Shown: piece by piece, positions 45,612 through 54,608 of the stretch
Position numbering within the stretch: the first letter of the stretch is position 1
Layout of the letters: each line of letters starts with the position of its first letter
Source of the DNA: Silvibacterium acidisoli
Lineage (GTDB): Bacteria > Acidobacteriota > Terriglobia > Terriglobales > Acidobacteriaceae
Direction of reading: 5' to 3'
Assembly (NCBI GenBank): GCA_022870745.1
Contig: CP085323.1
Span: forward strand, 5,270,001 to 5,334,000
Length of the DNA stretch: 64,000 nucleotides
Made by a program: the position numbers and the translations under genes
The notes under the pieces: model-generated
Told to the model about the DNA's origin: nothing
Database searches by the model: none
What the model saw: the letters and a program-made list of their open reading frames with translations, nothing else

Positions 45612-47417
45612 CTAGTCTTGTTTCTTGTTGTCCTTTGATAGACCCTGCATAAGATCGATTATCGTTTCAAATAATTGATTGCGAGCCTCCAGTCTCACTC
45701 CGGCGCGCGTTATATAGCGAACTACAACATCAACACCTGATCCCGCCGGCCGCATATTGACGGATGGCATGGCACTGAACTGCGGAGATCCCTCTTCGTG
45801 CGTGACTCGCTTCCACTCCTCCTGAGCCATCCTGGCATCAGCCTCTGTGGCCCGCACCAATGCTTCGTATATCTTCTCGATGAGCGGATGAACGCTCGTC
45901 CCTGACGGAATATTGACGTTAATTTCGTCCCACATCCACTGCCCCACTGTGGAGAAGTTGAAATATCTGCCACGGATCGCGTAGCCATTGAGGAACGAAA
46001 CTCTTCTGCCCGTAGGATGGCCATTTGCTGTCCAATTGCCTGTCTCCAGTAACCATGTGCGGAACAGCCCCAGTTGCACTACTTCGCCGCCTACACCATC
46101 GATCTCTACCCAATCGTGAACCCTGATCCCGTTCGGCCCCATCAGTACAAACCATCCGCAGAAGGCCAGGATGAAGTCCTGGAATACCAGAGTCAGTCCT
46201 GCCGTGGCCAGGCCTAAAATCGTTGGCATCTGCCGCGGAATGCCGAATACAACCAGAGTAATGAGCAAAAGGCCGACGAGTTGTGTGGCCAGATTCAGAA
46301 CCGTCTTCAATGTTTGCTTTTGTCTACGGTCGTGGAACATACGTTCTAGCCCCACCTGCACACTCCAGCCAGCCAGAATCGTCAGCAGACATACCGCTGC
46401 GATGGCAGCCAGCGATTGCAGTATGAGATGAATGACAATCTTGTTCTGTATTTCTACCTGCTTGCCCCATCGGCCGTATAGAGCTACAAGCTCCTGCTGC
46501 GCTCCAAGGCGGTCGTTGAGGATGCTTTGAATATTTTGTTGAACTGCCAACCGCTGCAGTCTTTCGACGCGTTGGGTGCTTGAGATCGGTGCCGCTGTCG
46601 CAGGATCGTGGGCAGCAATCTGCGACGTTTCCGCCTTCATTCTTGCTTGATCTTCGGTCAGTGCTGCTACGTCAGCGAGGGCTAGCTGTTTAGCCTGTGA
46701 AATCAACTGACTTCTTTTGCGGTGAGACATCCACGCGAAAAGCTGTTGCGCAAGGGTCTTATATTGCTCTGCAGAACTGACGGCAGTCTGCCCTTCTTCC
46801 TTCGAAGCGCTATCGTAGTATTTCTTCACTGCGGCTTGACGCGACGCTAATTCCTGTTGAAGCTCGACTCGCTGGTCGCCGTCTTCACGCGAAAGATCTT
46901 CAATAGCGTCCTGCAACTCATTCTGATCGAGGTCAAGCTGGACCTTTGCAGTTTCATGATCGGTACCTTTGGACTCTGTGGAATCTGACTTCGCCCCAGT
47001 ATTGCCAGAGAGCGTGGCAACCCTGGCCTGGTCGTCTTCTACGGTTGCCTCGAGCTCAGTAACACGTTGTTGTAGAGCGAGGGCCTTGCCGGTAAGCTCA
47101 GGCTTTACCAGGCTTGCCTGTCTTAGAGACTGTGAAAATGCTTGGTCCACCTCGTGATCTGCAAGTCTCTCTGCCTCGCGAGCGAACTCCTGCTCTTCCG
47201 CAGATTGCGCCATGCCTGCCAGCGTCGCTGCTGTTTGCCATGGCCTCTGGTCAACGATGCCGGTCGAGACATACTCCCCGGTCCAGTTCCCTTTTTTCGC
47301 TTGCAGGAAGGGCAGATATTCCATCACGCCGCGTGTCATAAAAGAGCCCGCCAATGTGATGCCAAGTACAACCAGCAGAATCGCAACCGCAAGTTTACGA
47401 GCTCGCGTCATGTGCAT
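45612..47417 (-). CDS. MscS-family mechanosensitive channel with periplasmic coiled coil
   Basis: A 601-residue membrane protein. After a signal-like first helix comes a long, mostly helical soluble segment (about 60-300) rich in Gln, Glu and Ala, predicted to coil. Several membrane helices follow, the last of which ('LGLATAGLTLVFQDFILAF') is the pore helix of MscS. The beta domain then reads 'GIRVHDWVEIDGVGGEVVQL'. The role is pressure release on osmotic downshock. The coiled periplasmic part resembles larger MscK-like relatives. Start at 47417 or at the third codon (47411). Confidence 0.88.
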   Translation of the reverse strand: MHMTRARKLAVAILLVVLGITLAGSFMTRGVMEYLPFLQAKKGNWTGEYVSTGIVDQRPWQTAATLAGMAQSAEEQEFAREAERLADHEVDQAFSQSLRQASLVKPELTGKALALQQRVTELEATVEDDQARVATLSGNTGAKSDSTESKGTDHETAKVQLDLDQNELQDAIEDLSREDGDQRVELQQELASRQAAVKKYYDSASKEEGQTAVSSAEQYKTLAQQLFAWMSHRKRSQLISQAKQLALADVAALTEDQARMKAETSQIAAHDPATAAPISSTQRVERLQRLAVQQNIQSILNDRLGAQQELVALYGRWGKQVEIQNKIVIHLILQSLAAIAAVCLLTILAGWSVQVGLERMFHDRRQKQTLKTVLNLATQLVGLLLITLVVFGIPRQMPTILGLATAGLTLVFQDFILAFCGWFVLMGPNGIRVHDWVEIDGVGGEVVQLGLFRTWLLETGNWTANGHPTGRRVSFLNGYAIRGRYFNFSTVGQWMWDEINVNIPSGTSVHPLIEKIYEALVRATEADARMAQEEWKRVTHEEGSPQFSAMPSVNMRPAGSGVDVVVRYITRAGVRLEARNQLFETIIDLMQGLSKDNKKQD

Positions 47418-47837
47418 ACCGTCACATCGTCCCTTCGCCTGTTTGTTGAATCGATCTTATTTTTTATAGCTGCCCGCGGGGCTTCCTGCAAAAGGACTCG
47501 TTATCTACCCGCCTGACAAGCAGACGCATCTCATTTCCTGGACGCGCAGCACGGAGCGACAAGGTCGAGGTCCGTTGAAATCTTATGGCCCGCTTTGTGG
47601 ACTACTTTGCCTGGAATGAGCAGACTGTGAGGGTGCTTGGGCATGCGGAAGTACTTGTTGCAAACGGGAACGCAACCGACCAGGCATACCGAGAGGCCTG
47701 GATCGTCGAGCAGACTTACTACTGCTGGCGTGAGAATGCTGACCGCGTCACGGAGATGGCCGTACAGCACAGGTGCTACCGCGCTCTATCCGAGTGTATT
47801 GGTGTATCCAGAATCTCCGTTTCGCACGACCGCGTAC
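47418..47837. other. Intergenic region
   Basis: Open frames exist on both strands (up to 149 codons on the plus strand from 47585, running antisense through the DUF1569-like gene), but none shows family features or a good ribosome site. I see nothing supportable. Confidence 0.4.
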
Positions 47838-48293
47838 CTACCGCCCGAACTGGCGCAGGTGATGGTCGCAATGCAGATAGCCCCACCGCATCCATTCGCT
47901 GTCCGTTAACGGGCCGAGAAATGGATGTGGCGGCCAGATTATCTTATGACCGGCGAATACATCAAGGTATTGCAGCAGCTGCGACCGATCGTCATGAAAA
48001 TCACTCGGCCGCGTACCGCCGGCATCGTGCCTGAGCTCAGGAGGGGTTGGCGCATTCTGAGGCCACTGAAACGACGATCGGAACAAGAGCCACTTCAACA
48101 CTCCCGATGGAATTGGGAACCTTTTTGCTGTTGCCGCTCGCTCGCCCAGTGACATCCGGAACGCGTCGGTAAGGTGGCAAATCATCTCCCCAACGTTCAT
48201 CTTTCCCCATCGCGCCTGGTCCCCTGCACTCACTGCAGCCGTGCGTGTGAGAATTTCATTCAGGTTCGAGCTCTGGCCGAGATTCTTCATCAT
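47838..48293 (-). CDS. DUF1569/DinB-like protein
   Basis: A 151-residue small helical protein. 'RWGKMNVGEMICHLTDAFRM' near residue 28 and 'WGYLHCDHHLRQFGR' at the C-terminus supply the spaced His residues of the DinB-like four-helix fold seen in DUF1569 proteins, which may bind a metal. The function is unknown; relatives are thought to be thiol- or metal-dependent. Two adjacent ATG codons (48293, 48290) have AGGA upstream. Monocistronic, next to the molybdopterin enzyme gene. Confidence 0.75.
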   Translation of the reverse strand: MMKNLGQSSNLNEILTRTAAVSAGDQARWGKMNVGEMICHLTDAFRMSLGERAATAKRFPIPSGVLKWLLFRSSFQWPQNAPTPPELRHDAGGTRPSDFHDDRSQLLQYLDVFAGHKIIWPPHPFLGPLTDSEWMRWGYLHCDHHLRQFGR

Positions 48294-48346
48294 GCGGATG
48301 TCCTACTCTCTACCGTTAGAAAAGTTGTCGTGACCGGAAATAGTAG

Positions 48347-49225
48347 TCAGAGTCCGTCATAGCGGGAGTATCCACGCTTCTGCCAATAATCTTCAGGTTG
48401 GTTGGCAAGGTATCTAATGCCGGTAATGGCCTTCACATTCTTCAAACCCAGCTTGACGGGAACCACAAGCCGCAGCGGCGCGCCATGCTCCACAGTCAGC
48501 GGCTCGCCATGGTAATGCGTTGCTAGAAGAGTTTGTGGATGCTTTGCCGTCTCCATGTCGAGCGAAATGTAGTACGGGTCTGAATTGCCGTCGACATCCA
48601 GATTCACAGAGGATTCTATACGGGCCCATTTCGCCTGGGACGCAGGCGGGAAGGCCTGAAGCAAGTCGGCAAACTGAATTCCACTCCACCATGCGATTTC
48701 GCTCCATCCCTCTACACAAACAAATCGGGTAATCTCCTCACGGAGAGCGAATCGACTGAGCAACCCGCGTATGTTGAGCGATACCGTCAATCCGGACTGA
48801 AGCCCATTGAGAGTCAGTCCCCACGCCGGGATGTAATCAGATGCGGGGGTGGCGCCGTTGTAGTTATTCTTGAGCCCGGTGACCTGAGACTTGGAGTAAG
48901 TGGGTACCAGCCGATTCGTCGAATACAGTGCTTCGGCAACATCGTCGTCGACATCGATTGCCTTATTGAGGAGCCAATCCTTGCCAGGCGGATTGAATTT
49001 GCGATGCTCGCCAAACCGCTGCAAGGTTTCATCCGGAAGCAAGAAAGTCCCCGTCGCAAGAGTTGCGAGCGCTCCCGCTCCGAAGATCAAGAGATCACGA
49101 CGAGTTCGCTTTCGCAGGATGTCCGGCCCTAGCTCAAAGGTGTCTCTTGAGAATGGACCCGAGTTCAGTTGCTCGATAGGCTTTATTTTTCGTGAACCGC
49201 TAAGACTCTTATTGTGCGTCGCCAC
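48347..49225 (-). CDS. Exported molybdopterin oxidoreductase, sulfite-oxidase/YedY-like
   Basis: A 292-residue enzyme. A Tat-like leader with 'RKRTRRDLLIFGAGALATL' is followed by a sulfite-oxidase-type molybdopterin fold. The molybdenum-ligating Cys is in 'RFVCVEGWSEIAWWSG', and the conserved end region reads 'GAPLRLVVPVKLGLKNVKAI'. YedY-like proteins reduce oxidised Met or other S/N-oxides with electrons from a membrane cytochrome. The partner cytochrome b gene overlaps it by 17 nt upstream, so the two are translationally coupled. It begins at GTG 49225 with AGGAG upstream. Confidence 0.88.
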   Translation of the reverse strand: MATHNKSLSGSRKIKPIEQLNSGPFSRDTFELGPDILRKRTRRDLLIFGAGALATLATGTFLLPDETLQRFGEHRKFNPPGKDWLLNKAIDVDDDVAEALYSTNRLVPTYSKSQVTGLKNNYNGATPASDYIPAWGLTLNGLQSGLTVSLNIRGLLSRFALREEITRFVCVEGWSEIAWWSGIQFADLLQAFPPASQAKWARIESSVNLDVDGNSDPYYISLDMETAKHPQTLLATHYHGEPLTVEHGAPLRLVVPVKLGLKNVKAITGIRYLANQPEDYWQKRGYSRYDGL

Positions 49226-50135
49226 GTTTTTCTCCTACTGCTTCCACTCTCAAGGACCAGCCAGTGATCATGCTACGAACCGTGTCCCATCCATCTGCAA
49301 GGACAAGGATGACGTGAGGTACAACGAAGAAGATGAAGAAGCACATCAGCCAAAAATGCCAGACGCGCGCGGCGTTGTAGCCCCCAAACGCTGTTGCCAG
49401 AAGATGGAGCTGCATCGGTTTGTGAATTGCCCAACCGGTGAGAACGACTAGGACCCCAGCCACCACCACTGATGCATAAGCAGCCTTCTGAAGCGCGTTG
49501 TACTTGCCTCTGTGCGCTGGATGAAGCAAAGGTCTACGAAGAACCAGCGCGAAGGGTGCTAACGAGTAATAACGAACCATGTGCAGAGCTGCTGTAGCAT
49601 CGTCCCGTCGCGGAAACAACGCACGCCAGCCTCCTCCGATAGCCAGGCCTAGCACGTAGAGCAGGCCGTTGGCCATGAACAGGTAAGCGCAAAACCAGTG
49701 GAGCCGAAGCGCGACTCCGAGCATGCCTGGTCCGAGACTCAGGTGGTTGTACAACCAGTCTGGTGGGCTGCTGTAGTGATGCAAGCCGGGCACATGGGCG
49801 CACAACCAGATCCCGATGTCTGCTGCCCTGTCAAAATTACCTGCTGCATCGGTACGATGTTGAAAGATGGGAGAAGACCAGTAGATGGAGATCCCGCTGA
49901 GTATGAGTCCTAGCAACAAGGGGATGGATGTCCAGTGCGCCCAGCGTATCAGCAGGTGGTGCTTACGCTGGACACGAACTACCGCCGTGGTGACGGGCGA
50001 GATAGCCACTACAAGAGGCGAACTAACCGCGGGCAAAGGATCTGGAAGCTTCTGGTCGATGATTTCAGTTTGTCGTTCACGCTGTCGCCGTCGTGCGTCT
50101 CGCTTGCTTTGGCGGTTTCGTCTGCTCCTGTTCAT
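49209..50135 (-). CDS. Membrane cytochrome b (b561/hydrogenase-type), partner of the molybdopterin enzyme
   Basis: A 308-residue protein. A basic N-terminal 55 residues precede four or five membrane helices with candidate haem ligands: His in 'RWAHWTSIPLLLGL', 'LHWFCAYLFM' and 'WHFWLMCFFIFFVVPH'. This pattern belongs to cytochrome b561/Ni-Fe hydrogenase b-type subunits. It should pass quinol electrons to the exported molybdopterin enzyme encoded in overlap downstream. GGAGGAG precedes the ATG. Confidence 0.85.
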   Translation of the reverse strand: MNRSRRNRQSKRDARRRQRERQTEIIDQKLPDPLPAVSSPLVVAISPVTTAVVRVQRKHHLLIRWAHWTSIPLLLGLILSGISIYWSSPIFQHRTDAAGNFDRAADIGIWLCAHVPGLHHYSSPPDWLYNHLSLGPGMLGVALRLHWFCAYLFMANGLLYVLGLAIGGGWRALFPRRDDATAALHMVRYYSLAPFALVLRRPLLHPAHRGKYNALQKAAYASVVVAGVLVVLTGWAIHKPMQLHLLATAFGGYNAARVWHFWLMCFFIFFVVPHVILVLADGWDTVRSMITGWSLRVEAVGEKRGDAQ

Positions 50136-50158
50136 TGGCTCCTCCTCACTTATGTACC

Positions 50159-50182
50159 CGGTCCCAGGTAAGCCTGGGACCG
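50159..50182 (-). terminator. Intra-operon hairpin
   Basis: A 10-bp perfect stem (CGGTCCCAGG / CCTGGGACCG) with a TAAG loop, between the exported protein gene (ends 50199) and the cytochrome b gene. There is no T-tract. It may be a partial terminator or a processing and stability element that sets different expression levels. Confidence 0.4.
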
Positions 50183-50198
50183 AGGTTTAGGAAGTGAG

Positions 50199-50828
50199 CT
50201 ATTTCGCAGGCTGAAGAAATATGTTTTGCCCAATTAAGCTGCCGTCATCCTGCTTTTTCGCGGGAATCAGAACATGTTGCCCAGGCTGAAGCGGCTTCGT
50301 TGTCGGAGCAATCAGGATTACAGGCGTGCCGGCAGGAACCTCAATTGTCTGGCTGCCGACAGTCAGTTCTGAACCAGATCCCGTGCTGCTGACAGCTCCA
50401 TTTGTCATGCGCGAACCACTCTTCGGCTTCGACGCAACCGCACCATTGGTCATGCGGCTGTTTGAAGGAGCACCACCTTGTCCCGGCTGCATGTAGCTAC
50501 CCTCAGCGAGACCACGAAAGACCTCGGGGAAGATCTTGATGTCCGTTGCATGCTCCTTGCCGTCCTCGCCCTTCACAGAACCGACACCGATATAGCTGTT
50601 CTTGGTGATGTGCTTCAGGTCTGAGGGCTCTCCCGCGTATACGGTGGCCGGTTGTGCAAGCTTGACCGTGACAGGCCCTTTCTGCGTCTGAAGGTTGATT
50701 GCAGTGGAGCTGACATCTACGATTGCGCCTCCAACCGGCACGACTCCCGGAGGAAAGGACTGGCTGAGCGCGGAGGAAGCTGAAATTGCAACTGCGAGAA
50801 GGGCGACGGAAGAGAAAGAAAAGCGCAT
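50199..50828 (-). CDS. Exported protein, DUF5666-like
   Basis: A 209-residue protein with a signal peptide (ends ALSQ). Small beta-barrel repeats follow: 'VPVGGAIVDVSSTAINLQT' with 'VKLAQPATVYAGEPSDLKH', and a second half 'LTVGSQTIEVPAGTPVIL'. This resembles the DUF5666 OB-like fold. A linker with the repeated phrase 'SRMTNGAV' (twice) joins the halves. ATG 50828 has AAGGAG 6 nt upstream; the frame to 51050 is rejected. Function unknown; its place before the cytochrome/molybdoenzyme pair suggests a periplasmic accessory role. Confidence 0.72.
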   Translation of the reverse strand: MRFSFSSVALLAVAISASSALSQSFPPGVVPVGGAIVDVSSTAINLQTQKGPVTVKLAQPATVYAGEPSDLKHITKNSYIGVGSVKGEDGKEHATDIKIFPEVFRGLAEGSYMQPGQGGAPSNSRMTNGAVASKPKSGSRMTNGAVSSTGSGSELTVGSQTIEVPAGTPVILIAPTTKPLQPGQHVLIPAKKQDDGSLIGQNIFLQPAK

Positions 50829-51031
50829 ATGAACTCCTTGAAGGCGAGGTTGAGTAGGACAGTTGCGGTTGTGCCCTTCGTCGGGCATTACATGTGAGAA
50901 ATCAAGCGGCAACGCGTACAGTCGTGGAACTCTGAGACAGATTTCGTTTGAATCAACAAATCCGATACAAGCTCCCTGGTCCTGATTGAGCTTTATGCCC
51001 AGGCGAACCGGAGCCCCAGCGTGACAGTTTG

Positions 51032-51880
51032 CTAATTGCCGCCTGTCCACCAGACCGGCGGTAGCGGTACATGGCGAATGTGGATCTTGAGAAGAGCCCT
51101 TCCAATCTCTGGAGCAAATTCCTGCGTAATGTTGCCAACCGCCAGACCGCCGAAGGCAACAGTTGCTCCCTGACCAGCATGAGTCAGGTCATCGAAACCA
51201 GTCGGCAAGTAGGCATTGCCAATGAAACCTGCAGCAGCCGCACCGGTGAAGTTCGACAGAGCTGGCATGGTGTGCCCCCCGTCGGTCTTATCAATAAAGG
51301 TGAAGAGAAGAGCATGGCTCAGGCGTCCGGGAACTGAGCTGCTTCGAGAACGCTGATAGCGAGTATCCTCGTGCAACAAAACAGAAGTGGAAAAGCGCGC
51401 AATGGCCAGTGATCCGGTTCGAGCAAATGCGTCTCCGTAATTGCGTCCAAAGGCTTCAGCACCGGCGCGCCATTCATGCGGGTAGCTGTCAGGCGCATTC
51501 GCCATGCGAATGCCTGCAAACGCACCATTGAAAACAAAGGCACGAGGCCCGAACGCCGGTTCTACGATCGACTGAAACTTTTCTCTCAGGTGCATTGACC
51601 GCATAGGGTTGCTCGATGGATCGTTTGGAAGGGAGCTTTGCTGCGGAGAGGGCGACGGAGCATCGGGCAGGTTTGGCTGCTCGGAGACAGAAGATAGGAA
51701 GGTCTCCACGGCAGCCTGACCGAATGCCGGGCGAACCGATCCGGCAAGAACGAGCCCAGGCGTTGAGAGCAAAACGCCAAAGAGAAATGACCTCTTCAAC
51801 AGTGACGGCGAGACTGCTGAACTCTCGTGGCAATGTCGGCTTCGATAGAACTTAGTTAAACGAACAGCAAGATATTTCAT
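51032..51880 (-). CDS. Exported hypothetical protein
   Basis: A 282-residue protein. A basic start is followed by a hydrophobic core ('RSFLFGVLLSTPGLVLAG'), a Pro/Ser linker ('NLPDAPSPSPQQSSLP'), and a Gly/Ala/Phe-rich domain with several amphipathic segments. This is typical of acidobacterial surface or outer-membrane-associated hypotheticals. I recognise no family. It starts at ATG 51880 with GAGG close upstream. It ends 204 nt before the DUF5666-like start and may be co-transcribed with it. Confidence 0.68.
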   Translation of the reverse strand: MKYLAVRLTKFYRSRHCHESSAVSPSLLKRSFLFGVLLSTPGLVLAGSVRPAFGQAAVETFLSSVSEQPNLPDAPSPSPQQSSLPNDPSSNPMRSMHLREKFQSIVEPAFGPRAFVFNGAFAGIRMANAPDSYPHEWRAGAEAFGRNYGDAFARTGSLAIARFSTSVLLHEDTRYQRSRSSSVPGRLSHALLFTFIDKTDGGHTMPALSNFTGAAAAGFIGNAYLPTGFDDLTHAGQGATVAFGGLAVGNITQEFAPEIGRALLKIHIRHVPLPPVWWTGGN

Positions 51881-51997
51881 GCGCCTCGGTATCTAACGTT
51901 GGACCAGTTGTAGATCTGTGATTGATGCAGCTTCCTGGTATAGGCCTCTGTCATGCGAAGAGGCCACCGGGCGCCAATGGAATTCGCCTCGGAATTG

Positions 51998-52570
51998 TCA
52001 GTTCACTTCCGCTGCCGCAAATTGCGAAAGCTTCCGAGTGAGTAGAATTCCGCCGATGAGAAAATAGATCGCTCCAAACGCAGCGTATCCACTCACATCC
52101 TTGATGTGACGTTTGTCGGCAAGACCGCCCACAAAGTATGCAATGCCTGCAATAGTCGACTGTGCGCCGCTCAAGATCATTGCCCACTGTCCGCCTAACT
52201 CCTGCTTTCGGCGAACGAACCCGGCGATGAGTTGGAGCGCACCAGCGCCAAATGCCCAGAAACCAAAGACTGCAACCGCGTAAGTTGGTTTGTGAAATAC
52301 GGTGATGCCAATGGCGATTGCCGCCGCTACCCCAAGAAGCGCATTAATGATTTGCGAAGTGTGTGTATTTCCGTATTGGCTCGAGGTCTTGAGGTCGTAA
52401 ACCGTGCAGGTAACGTCCCAAAGTGGATAGAGCAGGAAAAGTATGGCTGCTAATTGAGGTTGTGTAAGCGCAGTTGAGATGACGACTGATGCCCAAGTCA
52501 CCTGAAACGCCGTGCGCACAAAGTAGAGGTTGCGTAAAGCGCGCATAGAGTCGATCGATATTGTTTCCAT
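51998..52570 (-). CDS. DUF308-like integral membrane protein
   Basis: A 190-residue protein with about six hydrophobic helices in pairs ('AAILFLLYPLWDVTCTVYD', 'FGFWAFGAGALQLIAGFV', 'YAAFGAIYFLIGGILL'). This is the layout of HdeD/DUF308 proteins of unknown function. I start at the internal ATG 52570 because a TATATA -10 box at 52609-52614 places transcription start near 52602. The ATG at 52600 would leave no leader. A palindrome between -10 and -35 suggests repressor control. Confidence 0.72.
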   Translation of the reverse strand: METISIDSMRALRNLYFVRTAFQVTWASVVISTALTQPQLAAILFLLYPLWDVTCTVYDLKTSSQYGNTHTSQIINALLGVAAAIAIGITVFHKPTYAVAVFGFWAFGAGALQLIAGFVRRKQELGGQWAMILSGAQSTIAGIAYFVGGLADKRHIKDVSGYAAFGAIYFLIGGILLTRKLSQFAAAEVN

Positions 52571-52608
52571 GATTTGCCCCACTACCTTTGCTGTCTGCAT
52601 GAGCTGTT

Positions 52609-52637
52609 TATATACCTACTAGTTGGTTCATTTAAAA
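52609..52637 (-). promoter_or_regulatory. Promoter with overlapping palindrome
   Basis: On the minus strand a -10 TATATA (52609-52614) lies 17 nt from a weak -35 TTTTAA. Between them is ACCTACTAGTTGGT (52614-52627), a palindrome with 6 of 7 paired positions, like many TetR-family operators. Confidence 0.4.
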
Positions 52638-53179
52638 GTACTGACGACCCTGAATGCCAAGCCTTCAGGATTGGTCCCTGGTGCTTTGCTGGAAAGATCC
52701 CGTTCACTGCTGCCTGTTTTGACTACCTACTGATAGGATTGGTTACAGAATATTTTTCAAGCTAACCGAAGAAGTGGTGCTCCTTCACCGGACTCTCAAG
52801 ACGCTGCCCACTGCTGCAAGCCGTACATGCTTGTCATGGATGTCTCAACCCGCGGAGTAGAAAAATACCCAGTATCAACGACCAACTCGGCAGGTAGACC
52901 GGGGGCGTACGACAGGGTCAAGAGACGGAGATAGCGCAGCGCGGGCCATTGCAGACTCCCCACCGGTTGCCAGCCAGGATTCGGAAACCATCCTTCGTGG
53001 CATCCCCAACTATTGGCAACACAACAGGCTTTACAGTGAAGGCACGGCCGTCCGGGAAAAAAGACAACCAAAGCGATCATTGACAGGCTTCTCCAGATTC
53101 TGCCTGCAGCCTGAATACCGCCCAGTGGTCAGCACTGGTATTTGACCGAGCAGGAATCTAAACAATTTGAGCAGATGAT

Positions 53180-53210
53180 AACCGCCATCAGTGGTTCGCT
53201 GACGGCGGTT
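53180..53210 (-). terminator. Terminator candidate after the secreted protein gene
   Basis: A 12-bp stem with one mismatch (AACCGCCATCAG / CTGACGGCGGTT) and a 7-nt loop, 18 nt beyond the stop at 53228. On the minus strand it is followed by ATCATCTGC, so the T-tract is weak. Confidence 0.4.
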
Positions 53211-53227
53211 CGTCACTGAGCTATTGA

Positions 53228-54526
53228 TTACTCAATCTGGGTGCTGTCGATGTAAATCAGCACTCTGCCGCCGGTTGCAGGATCGGTATTCAGGGAGCCT
53301 GAAGAGGTGTCGTTGCCCTCTGTGCTAATCCACAGGTGGCCTGCGGTAGTGGAGAACATCCCCTCGGGTTCCCAGGGCGCCTGGCCGTCATCCACGCTCC
53401 AGTATTTTGCGGTGTCTGAAGGCGTCACCTTGATGATGGATGAGTCATGCCGAAGTGAAGAGAGCCAATAGCTGTTGGTTTCATATCCAGAGTTTTGATC
53501 GGGAGCAGCACCCTGCACATTGCGCTGATTGACGTAGAAGACTTCGGAAGGAGTGGCGATGCCGTTGGTAGTCAACAATTTATTCCCGTCCATCTTCCAT
53601 TGGAACAGGCGCGTATAGAGCGCACGATTGTTGGAGCTTGTACTTCCACAGCCATAACCAGCCAGGTTGCAGTACTCACCCGACAAGAGCAAGGGTGTTG
53701 ATGGACGAGGATCCTGCGCAGCCCAGTCGTAGGCCACTGGAGTGCTGCAGGAATCGGATGCCTGATACTCACTGATCTCGGGCAGCATGTAGCCGTATCC
53801 ATCCGCGCACCACTTACCTTCGACTTCGCCGAAGATCCCTGTGACGCCATCGGATTTCTTGCATAGCGTGCTGTCTCCGTCGACCGCGATGAGGTTATCG
53901 AGATCGAAGACATGAAAACCGTTACTTGTGTTTGTGGTGTAGAGATAGTGACCAAACACGGCGAGGCCACCTGCGTGCTGAATTGCCGGTTTGTATGTGC
54001 CGCTGCCAGTGGGCACCACGAGAATGACGTCGCGATAAGGCGCATTGCTCAGGGCCTGCGTGTTCATGATCGAGATGCGTGAACCGTTGGGATACTCCTG
54101 CGGTTCGCCGGACGGCGGATTCGCATTGATGTAGCTCCAGCCTACGATGTGCACGTTCGTGCTGTTGACGGTGAGCTCCGTCATTCCCTGAGGGGACCAC
54201 GCGCTTGTGCTCTCGTCTCCTGAAGCCCATGTGACGCCATTGCCGTAGCCAATGACTGAAGGCGCCTGGTCAGAACTGATTTCGGGAGCTGTCTCGTCGA
54301 GGTTGCCCGCCAGAAAATTCGCGAGCGTGGTGTGTGTGCCGACTCCGGCCATGTCATTAGGAAATGTCGTCCACGTGTTTGCGTCGGTCAGTTTCGCGCA
54401 GGATTTGTCGCTCGTATCTTCGACCATGGGTGCATTCTCTGTTCCGGCCTGGCTGTGCATTTGTAAGGTGCACAGGGATAACAACGCTGCTGCCACGGCA
54501 GCACTATAAGACCTTTTCCAACTCAT
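53228..54526 (-). CDS. Secreted protein of unknown function, beta-rich
   Basis: A 432-residue protein with a signal peptide (ends QMHSQ). Pairs of Cys are spread along the chain and there are many Asn/Ser/Thr and aromatic residues. Segments such as 'LAVFGHYLYTTNTSNGFHVF' and 'EPEGMFSTTAGHLWISTEGN' suggest an LVIVD/propeller-like fold, possibly with phosphoesterase-like or lectin function; no family can be named. ATG 54526 has GAGAGGA 6 nt upstream. It follows the receptor gene by 82 nt and probably shares its transcript and substrate. Confidence 0.72.
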   Translation of the reverse strand: MSWKRSYSAAVAAALLSLCTLQMHSQAGTENAPMVEDTSDKSCAKLTDANTWTTFPNDMAGVGTHTTLANFLAGNLDETAPEISSDQAPSVIGYGNGVTWASGDESTSAWSPQGMTELTVNSTNVHIVGWSYINANPPSGEPQEYPNGSRISIMNTQALSNAPYRDVILVVPTGSGTYKPAIQHAGGLAVFGHYLYTTNTSNGFHVFDLDNLIAVDGDSTLCKKSDGVTGIFGEVEGKWCADGYGYMLPEISEYQASDSCSTPVAYDWAAQDPRPSTPLLLSGEYCNLAGYGCGSTSSNNRALYTRLFQWKMDGNKLLTTNGIATPSEVFYVNQRNVQGAAPDQNSGYETNSYWLSSLRHDSSIIKVTPSDTAKYWSVDDGQAPWEPEGMFSTTAGHLWISTEGNDTSSGSLNTDPATGGRVLIYIDSTQIE

Positions 54527-54608
54527 GACGATCCTCTCTTCTTCGTGATTAGGGCGAAAAATAGGGGGCATTGTGAATGCCCCCGCGGATGACCAGCCAA
54601 AATGTTTG

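Larger units (their letters stand above)
52601..53227. other. Intergenic region with regulatory palindromes
   Basis: It carries the promoter of the DUF308-like gene and two CCTACT-containing palindromes (52614-52627, 52726-52737), and a terminator hairpin at 53180-53210. The minus-strand frame 52796-53080 looks partly protein-like ('FPNPGWQPVGSLQWPALRYL') but has no recognisable family; I do not call it a gene. Confidence 0.4.

Noticed and set aside
47585-48034. Plus-strand frame of 149 codons
   Set aside because: Its second half is antisense to the DUF1569-like gene and its first half has no family features.
52796-53080. Minus-strand frame of 94 codons with a Cys cluster
   Set aside because: Partly protein-like but without start signal, family or conserved neighbours; left as unassigned sequence.
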